From the NCBI RefSeq assembly GCF_000213175.1, contig NW_009799104.1, positions 3,612,974-3,676,973 of the forward strand: 64,000 nt of DNA, written 5' to 3'. Positions 57,199-64,000 of this stretch are shown piece by piece. Under the pieces are notes generated by a model. The model searched no databases. It saw nothing but the letters and a program-made list of their open reading frames with translations, and was not told the DNA's origin. Position 1 is the stretch's first letter. Each line of letters begins with the position of its first letter. A program made the position numbers and the translations under genes. The stretch comes from Neurospora tetrasperma FGSC 2508 (Eukaryota > Ascomycota > Sordariomycetes > Sordariales > Sordariaceae).

Positions 57199-57699
57199 AG
57201 GCAAAACAACGTCCATTGGCCTGCTTCTTCAACAAGACGACGAGAAATTGTGGCCACGGGAATGCGCCAAGGGATACCAAGGCTGGGCCAAGAACGGCCC
57301 AAGACCTCTCCAAGACAGCTCTCCTTTGTCCCGCCGCCGCGGCAGTTTGACTCAGTCTGTTTGTCGGGCAACTGTGATAAACTTGCAGTGATAATCCAGG
57401 AGCCTTGGCCTTGGCGCAGGCTTGTTATTCCAGAAGGGAAGGGATCAATGCGGACGAGTCGGGGGGAACATGTGTTCAGACATTGGAAGCCAAGACGTTG
57501 GCCAAGACCACGATGGCGAGAAGAATTCCATCGACTTGGTCAGCCTGTCTGTGTGTTGTAGGAAATATATATCTACCTACGAGCCGGACCCCGTCCTGCT
57601 GTTTACCTACTCTTACTACTACTCTACAGCTGTCTACATTTTGTTGATCTAGCAGACAAACAGACAAACTATCCACACAACTGACTCCTACAGGCAAAC

Positions 57700-60600
57700 A
57701 TGACCAAGACGGAGCCTGATGAGGCTGCTGCTGGCGACCATGTCTCTGGCCAAAGCAACAAACCCCTTTCTCGACCTGCCCACGCCTTAACCCATCAAGA
57801 TCTCGCCCACGAGATTGGAGCCGACCCCCTCTCCGGTCTCACCCCCGACGAGGCCAAGCGTCGGCTTGAGGAATATGGAAAAAACGAACTGGGCGAGGCT
57901 GAAGGTGTCCAGCCCATCAAGATCATCATTGCTCAGATTGCCAATGCCATGACGTTGGTATGTTTCCCTTTCCCTTCTTCTTCTTCTTCTTTTTTGCTTT
58001 TCCTTTTCTGTGACGGCATACTGACAGCAAACAGGTCCTCATCCTGGCCATGGCCGTCTCCTTTGGTATCAAATCCTGGATCGAAGGCGGTGTCGTTGCC
58101 TTCGTCATCGGCCTCAACGTCGTCGTCGGTTTCTTCCAAGAGTACTCTGCCGAGAAAACCATGGACAGTCTACGCTCTCTTTCCTCTCCCACCGCCACCG
58201 TCGTCCGCGGCGGCGAGGCTATGGTCGTCCCCTCTGGTGAAATTGTTCCCGGTGATCTAGTTGAAGTCAAAATGGGCGATACTCTGCCGGCAGATATCAG
58301 GTAACCTGTTGACCATTCTCTCCACTACCCCCTTTTACAATGGCTGATTATTCTCTTGCGTAAACAGGTTGATCGAAGCCAAAAACTTTGAAACCGACGA
58401 AGCTCTCCTAACCGGTGAATCCCTTCCCGTTCGTAAGACGGTTGAGTCCACTTTCGACGACACCACCGGCCCTGGCGACCGTCTCAACGTCGCCTACTCC
58501 TCCTCCACCGTCACCAAGGGAAGAGCAAAGGGTATTGTTTTTGCTACCGGCACGTTTACCGAAATTGGCGCCATCGCCTCTGCTCTCAACAAGAAAGACT
58601 CCAAGGTCCGTCCCGTCAAGCGCAAGCCCAATGGCCACGCTGGTCCCCATCGTTATTTGGAGGCGTACACTTTGACTCTCGGAGACGCCATCGGTCGGTT
58701 TCTGGGTGTCAACGTCGGCACTCCGCTGCAAAGGAAGCTGTCGAAGCTGGCTATGCTGCTTTTTGGTATCGCGGTTATCTGCGCCATCATCGTCTTGGGA
58801 GCGAACAAGTTCAACACCCGTCAGGAAGTCATTATCTACGCCGTGGCCACGGGCCTGTCCATGATTCCGGCGAGTTTGGTGGTGGTTTTGACCATCACCA
58901 TGGCGGCTGGCACCAAGAGAATGGTGGAACGGAACGTCATTGTGCGCAACCTCAAGTCTTTGGAAGCTCTGGGCGCGGTGACGGACATTTGCTCGGACAA
59001 GACTGGCACGCTTACTCAAGGAAAAATGGTTGCGAGAGGTGCTTGGATCCCGGGAATGGGCACTTACACCGTCGAGTTGGGTGATGAGCCGGTGAATCCT
59101 ACCAAGGGCGACATCCGCTTTGCGAAGCAGATGCCGTCAGAGATTGATTTCAAGTCGACCAACGCTGAAAAGAGCTCTACCGGCCCTGTCACGGCCCCTG
59201 GAGAGCTTTTGACATCCAGCACCACCCGTCTCCAAGACTTCCTCTCAGTCTGCTCCCTTGCCAACCTTGCCACCGTCTTCTCCAAGGAATCCGAAGAAAC
59301 ACCCGGCACCGAACAATGGCACGCGCGTGGCGACCCGACCGAAATCGCCATCCAGGTGTTTGCTTCCCGCTTCGACTTCAACCGTCTCCGTCTTGTCTCC
59401 GGTTCCAACCCTGAATGGCAAGAAGTCGCCGAATTTCCGTTCGATTCGGACGTGAAGCGCATGTCGGTGATCATGAAGAATACGCAGACGCAAGAACACT
59501 GGGCCTTCACCAAGGGCGCTGTGGAAAGGGTTATTGGTGCTTGCGTCAACTACTTTGACTCTGATGGTCCTGGCGCGGTGGCTAAGCCCGTGACTGACGA
59601 GTTCCGCGCCGATATTTTGAAGAACATGGAATCTTTTGCCTCTCTCGGTCTGCGCGTCCTGGCCCTCGCCTCCCGCCGCCTCCCCTCTGACGGCACCACC
59701 TGGAACGAAGAAACCTCCCGCTCCCTCATCGAATCCGAGCTCACCTTCCGCGGCCTGATCGGGCTCTACGACCCTCCCCGCCCCTCGTCCGCTTCGGCCG
59801 TCCACCAATGCCACGAAGCCGGTATTTCGGTCCATATGCTCACTGGTGACCACCCGGAGACCGCCAAGGCCATCGCCATCGAAGTAGGCATCCTGCCCCC
59901 TCTCTCTTCCATGTCCCGCGTGTCTTCAGCTGTCGCCCACGCAATGGTCATGACCGCCTCGCAGTTCGATGCCTTGTCCGATGACGAAGTTGACGCTTTG
60001 CCCGTTCTCCCACTCGTCATCGCGCGCTGTGCGCCCTCTACCAAAGTCCGTATGATCGAAGCCTTGCATCGTCGCGGTCGGTTCTGCGCCATGACCGGCG
60101 ACGGCGTCAACGACTCCCCTTCCCTCCGTCGCGCCGACGTCGGTATCGCCATGGGTCTTTCCGGTTCCGACGTCGCCAAAGACGCTTCGGACATTGTTTT
60201 GACAGACGACAACTTTGCCTCCATCGTCGCCGCCATTGAAGAAGGCCGTCGCATCTTTGACAACATCCAGAAATTCGTCCTGCACGTCTTGGCGGAGAAC
60301 ATTGCTCAGGCAGGCACCTTGCTCATCGGGCTGGCATTCAAGGACGCCTCCGGCCTTTCCGTCTTCCCTCTAGCTCCCGTGGAAATCGTCTGGATCATCA
60401 TGATCACCTCCGGTCTACCAGACATGGGCCTCGGTTTCGAGCGCGCCGTGCCCGACATCATGGCGCGCCCCCCACAATCTTTAAAAACAGGAATCTTTAC
60501 TCTGGAATTCATCATCGACATGATCTTTTACGGACTGTGGATCACGGCGCTGTGTCTGGCCTCGTTTGTGTTGCGGGTCTACGCCTGGGGCAACGGCGAC

Positions 60601-61191
60601 TTGGGCAGCGGCTGCAACGAGCGGTACTCGGACTCATGCGAGACCGTCTTTCGCGCGCGCGCCACCACGTTTGCGTGCTTAACGTGGTTTGCACTCTTCC
60701 TGGCTTGGGAACTAGTCGATATGCGCCGCTCGTTCTTCCGGATGCAGCCTGGTAGCAAGAAGTATTTCACGCAATGGATGGTGGACGTGTGGCGCAACAA
60801 GTTTTTGTTTTGGGCGATTGTCGGCGGATTCATCACGCTGTTCCCTACGTTGTATATACCCGTGATTAATCATGCCGTGTTCAAACACACGGGGATCTCG
60901 TGGGAGTGGGGTATTGTGTTTATTGCTGCTGGTTTGTTCTTTGGGGGTGTTGAGGGGTGGAAGTGGGCGAAGCGGGTGTTTTTGAGAAGGAGGGCGAGGA
61001 GGGGAGCTGCCAAGAGCGGAGGGCAGGGCAAATTGTGGAAGGATATGGATGTGGAAGAAAAGATTTTCGGAGAGTATTTTGGGTCGGCTTCTACGGATGA
61101 GGTTTCGCTTCAGGATACTCATACTCGTGGGAATGAAAAGGAGAATGAGGGAGCCACGGGCCTGCGCCAGGGCGAACAGGGACGGGATTGA
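57700..61191 (+). CDS. ena-1: ENA-type (type IID) P-type ATPase, sodium/potassium efflux pump
   Basis: Three exons (57700-57957, 58035-58300, 58368-61191) give 1,115 aa. An N-terminal cation-ATPase domain (about 30-85) leads to membrane helices 1 and 2, the actuator motif TGES (190-193), and helices 3 and 4 with PASLVVVLTITMA. The phosphorylation site is SDKTGTLTQGKM with Asp385. The N-domain and a hinge TGDGVND (about 751-757) follow, then helices 5 to 10 up to about 1,040 and a hydrophilic tail. DKTGTLTQGKM is typical of fungal ENA pumps, which export Na+ or K+ across the plasma membrane using ATP under salt or high-pH stress. Length matches the family. Introns carry good signals. The symbol is by family and recalled Neurospora location, unchecked. 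Its stop is followed by a long non-coding region. Confidence 0.93.
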
Positions 61192-61691
61192 CTAAGAAGG
61201 GGCGGGAAGCCCCGGACGGAAGTCGTTGTTGGTGAGGTTGGCATTGTCAAAGTCAAAGTCATGGTCACGACTGATGAGGTTGGCGATCTTGATGATGATA
61301 ATGACCGTGTCAAGGAAGGTGGTGGTGGTGGTGGTGGTGAGTGCAAGGTGAGTCGCTCATGCGAGAGTGGCAGTGGCAGTGGCCAGACAGGACTGCAGTT
61401 GGCGTCCTTTTTGTCTACCACAACAACAGCAAAGGTGGGTGAAAGCCTTTCCTTTTTGGTTCTTGTAGCTCCCTCTTCTTCTGTGCGCCGGCAACAGCAG
61501 CTGCTACGGTTCCAGGTAGCATGCTTTGGTTGCCCAAGAAGTGATTGTCAACGAGGGGGGTCTTTTGGTTCTGGTTCTGTTGATGGTGTTGCGAAGGTTG
61601 ATGGTACTAGTGTTGGGAATCGGGTGTTGAGATTGGGATCAAGAATGATGAAGAGAGAGGAGGATGATTATGTCTGTCATTACCGTAGAAT

Positions 61692-61712
61692 TAGTAGTAG
61701 TAGTAGTAGTAG
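61692..61712. repeat. (TAG)7 microsatellite
   Basis: Seven perfect TAG units in intergenic DNA. Confidence 0.9.
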
Positions 61713-62570
61713 AATAGGTAGCACCGGCGTTGAGGTCGGGAATATATATAAATGGTGTAGAAAACTTGCCGTGCGGTGTCCGGAGTGGTTTGTCAGTGCC
61801 GTGCGGTTGTTGGAATGAGCTTCCACTTGTCACCCTTGGCCAGCGGAGAGTGGGGATGTAGACGAATTGCACTAACAGCTTAACCGCTACCACGCAGCTG
61901 ATGTAGAGCATCGGCGTTAGTGTACCTGTACATTACCTGATCGGCTTTCACTAACAAGATCGGTGCCCATCCTCGCTTTATTTTGCTTGTTGATGTTAGT
62001 GCTCCCCCGAATTCTCCGTTACTGCCACCACCAACTCCGACCGACCGCGAACCCAAAATCGGCTTCGTGGGGTCTCGGCAGCCAATACTAAGTTACCTTT
62101 ACCATAGCCATCACAAATCCGCGATACACTACACCACACTGCGCCCTTCACAGAACAAAATCCGCACGATCGGCAATCAATATTGGGAAGTTTCGACATT
62201 GGTTACACGGAGCAACCCTCGGGGCTCGACGGGGCAACCCAACTGATGCGTCCGGCCGGGCTCTAGACTGACAGCGGTTCCACCTCGCCGGCGAGTTTGG
62301 TACCTGATTGATGCATGGACCACCCGACCCGCCGCGCGCCGCGCCCTTTGGTTTACAATGGGTGGGGTTGAAAATGGAAAATGGGAAATGGACTTGGCCG
62401 GATGCGGGCATGCGGTGCGGCATGCGACGGCAAACCGATCACCATGCCCACTATGGCAACGGCAAGCTAGGTAGGTAGGTATGGCCGGAAATAAAGAACG
62501 AGGATGGGGATGGGTTGCGGTGATGGTTGCTGTCTTGGCTTTTTACGAGTTCTGGGCCTCTGTGACGAGG

Positions 62571-62605
62571 AGAGGAGAGGAGAGGAGAGGAGAGGGGAGG
62601 AGAGG
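62571..62605. repeat. (AGAGG)n pentanucleotide repeat
   Basis: About seven AGAGG units with one GGGG variation. Confidence 0.9.
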
Positions 62606-63746
62606 TAGGTACATGGAGGTAGAGGTACATACCTTAGAGGGGGACGTGAGGGCAGACGACGGACGGACGGAAGAGAACTCGCAACCTCAATTTTGCTATT
62701 GATGATAGCATCTCACACACAGCTCACGACATCCCATCTTAATAGCGTTATGTTCAGTTTGGGTACATATAGTATTATCCGGTTGATGGTCGATTGATAC
62801 CATTGTCAACAATCCACTCCCACAAATCCATTATGGTGACCAAAAAACTCTAAAATCGAATCGTCGAACTCGACTTCGGCATCCGCTCGGCAACCGTTCC
62901 TTGCCTTGTGTCCCAACCTCTACCTCGACACACCCAACAGCTAACACAAACAGGGAATAGCTTCCGTAGTCCCCCTCTCCAATTGACCTATCATCTTTTA
63001 TGCTTTTCAGAAGCTAGCAAGCTTAAGGTTTAGCCTTTTCTTCTGGAATGACGCATCGAAATTCGGCCGAAAATTCTGGGGGGGGGAGGGTGTGGGCTCC
63101 GTCGGTTGTGGACACCCGGCCCGTTGGAGTTCGGGTCGTGTGAAGAAGGTGCGGTCTGGAGGTCTGGAGGTCTGCAGGTCTGCATGTCTGCTTTCGAAGA
63201 AGGATGTGGTGCTTCGAATAAATTCCCTTTTATCTTGTTGTTTAGGTTTCTATCGTGCTCTGTTATTCATGCTTGGTGGATTCTTTATGTTCATGATATT
63301 CCCCAACCATTGAAGGGGGCTTTTTTGCTTGTACCTGCAGATCCCGAATTCATGTGAAAAAAAAAAAAAGAAAAACTAAAACTAAAAACTGAAAACCCTT
63401 GAACCCGAACCCGAACGTGAACCGAATTAAACCGAAACGAACAAAACGGGTCCAGTCCCGCTCACCGCACGTCTATCTCGACGACTCACTTATTTAGGTC
63501 AAGTCAACGGAATACTAATCATTGGGTGACTCACTGGACATATAGCAGCCATTACTTTTTTATTTCTTTTCATTTCTTCGACGGTTATAACACATAACCA
63601 ATACTCCCACCGGTCAACAACAACCGAGTCCAGTTCACGGCTCGGCAAAGAAAGCAACCAGTGACGACTGTCTACCTACTCGACAACCAGAACCCAATAC
63701 AAAAACTTCATCACCATCTTCACTCGTCACATTGAGCACCACCAAA

Positions 63747-64000
63747 ATGCCACCATCCCCGCCTCCATACATGGAAGCAATCCGAACACCAGGAAGCCAT
63801 GTTCAAGACTCAAGAGGACGATCAGACAGTGAAGACAGCGATATTGATATTCACGGAAACGACCAACATCATGACGAAGACGACAGCCATGAAGAAGATG
63901 AGAAGCACGCAGTCAACAACACCAACACCAACAACAACGGAGGAGGAGGTGCTCTTTCCCTAGTCAAGACCCTTTCACGAGTATTATCAAGACCAGAATC
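63747..64000 (+). CDS. Partial gene, N-terminus only (possibly MFS transporter)
   Basis: Starts with ATG in a good context (CCAAAATGCC) and is open to the window end, 84 codons. The visible part is hydrophilic: PPSPPPY (a PPxY-like stretch), an Asp/Ser/His-rich acidic run, Asn/Gly repeats, then ALSLVKTLSRVLSRPE. That last segment resembles the region just before the first helix in fungal MFS transporters of the monocarboxylate type, but this is only a resemblance. No membrane segment lies inside the window. The product cannot be assigned. Confidence 0.5.
   Translation, partial: MPPSPPPYMEAIRTPGSHVQDSRGRSDSEDSDIDIHGNDQHHDEDDSHEEDEKHAVNNTNTNNNGGGGALSLVKTLSRVLSRPE

Larger units (their letters stand above)
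53936..57699. other. Long gene-poor interval with an assembly gap
   Basis: About 3.8 kb between divergent genes, so it holds the promoters of the giant gene (-) and the ATPase gene (+). Small open frames are overlapping and unsupported. It includes the sequence gap, a CGACAC repeat and one GGTACCTCTA copy at 55,477. The final 200 bp, with TACCTAC runs, would be the ATPase leader. Confidence 0.6.
61192..63746. other. Intergenic region with microsatellites
   Basis: 2.5 kb between the ATPase and the partial gene at the right edge. It holds GGT, TAG and AGAGG runs, a GTCTGGAG/GTCTGCAG series at about 63,151-63,190 and AACCCGAA units near 63,400. The last 250 bp would be the leader and promoter of the right-edge gene. 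No gene is supported. Confidence 0.6.

Noticed and set aside
63747-64000. Assigning the right-edge gene as a monocarboxylate-type MFS transporter
   Set aside because: Only the hydrophilic N-terminus is in the window; the resemblance is too weak to name it.
1-64000. CRISPR arrays, operons, insertion sequences, rRNA genes
   Set aside because: No such structures were seen; the sequence is eukaryotic with spliced genes.

Overview
The window looks like nuclear DNA of a filamentous ascomycete, most likely Sordariales and Neurospora-like. Genes have short introns (about 48-240 nt) with GTRAGT-type donors and CTAAC-type branch sites. They are separated by 0.5-4.5 kb of non-coding DNA rich in CCTA/TAGG runs and microsatellites. 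One AT/TpA-rich stretch (13.23-13.66 kb) looks like a relic of repeat-induced point mutation (RIP). The gene set is fungal: a CFEM-type receptor, a GH7 cellulase, a Zn2Cys6 regulator and an ENA-type sodium ATPase. From memory, unchecked, Neurospora crassa carries gh7-1, a Zn2Cys6 gene and ena-1 near one another, so this may be the corresponding chromosomal segment. There is one assembly gap (56,108-56,859).

Layout: 0-4.4 kb holds no supportable gene. A Pth11-like CFEM GPCR (+) lies at 4.46-6.29 kb and a FAD monooxygenase (+) at 8.63-10.39 kb. It converges on a secreted GH7 cellulase (-, 10.93-12.32 kb) whose promoter faces the RIP-like block. Two minus-strand genes of unknown function follow (14.55-16.5 and 16.9-18.35 kb). 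Next is a 1,937-residue secreted repeat protein (-, 18.8-24.8 kb) and an RRT8/LDS-like membrane protein (-, 26.5-27.5 kb). The latter shares a 2.1 kb divergent intergenic region with a Zn2Cys6 transcription factor (+, 29.6-32.3 kb). A D-2-hydroxyacid dehydrogenase (+, 33.5-34.7 kb), a dual-specificity phosphatase with an expanded catalytic domain (+, 35.9-37.6 kb) and a second secreted Ser/Thr-rich protein (+, 40.4-43.0 kb) come next. A giant minus-strand gene (44.1-53.9 kb, about 3,100 residues) is followed by the ENA-type P-ATPase (+, 57.7-61.2 kb). A partial gene (+) runs off the right end.

The genes do not form one pathway. Common themes are the cell surface and environment (receptor, cellulase, two secreted repeat proteins, cation pump) and very low-complexity, lineage-variable proteins. 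The most unusual locus is the giant gene. Once spliced, an 18-nt micro-exon supplies most of an HELAH zinc-protease-type motif, followed by a cytochrome b5-like region that keeps HPGG and a correctly spaced second His, then about 1,500 residues of charged low-complexity sequence. Two genes also show apparent reading-frame breaks: an in-frame TAG in the phosphatase gene, and a C9 homopolymer frameshift in the 40 kb secreted-protein gene. All exon models were built by hand from splice signals and frame continuity.
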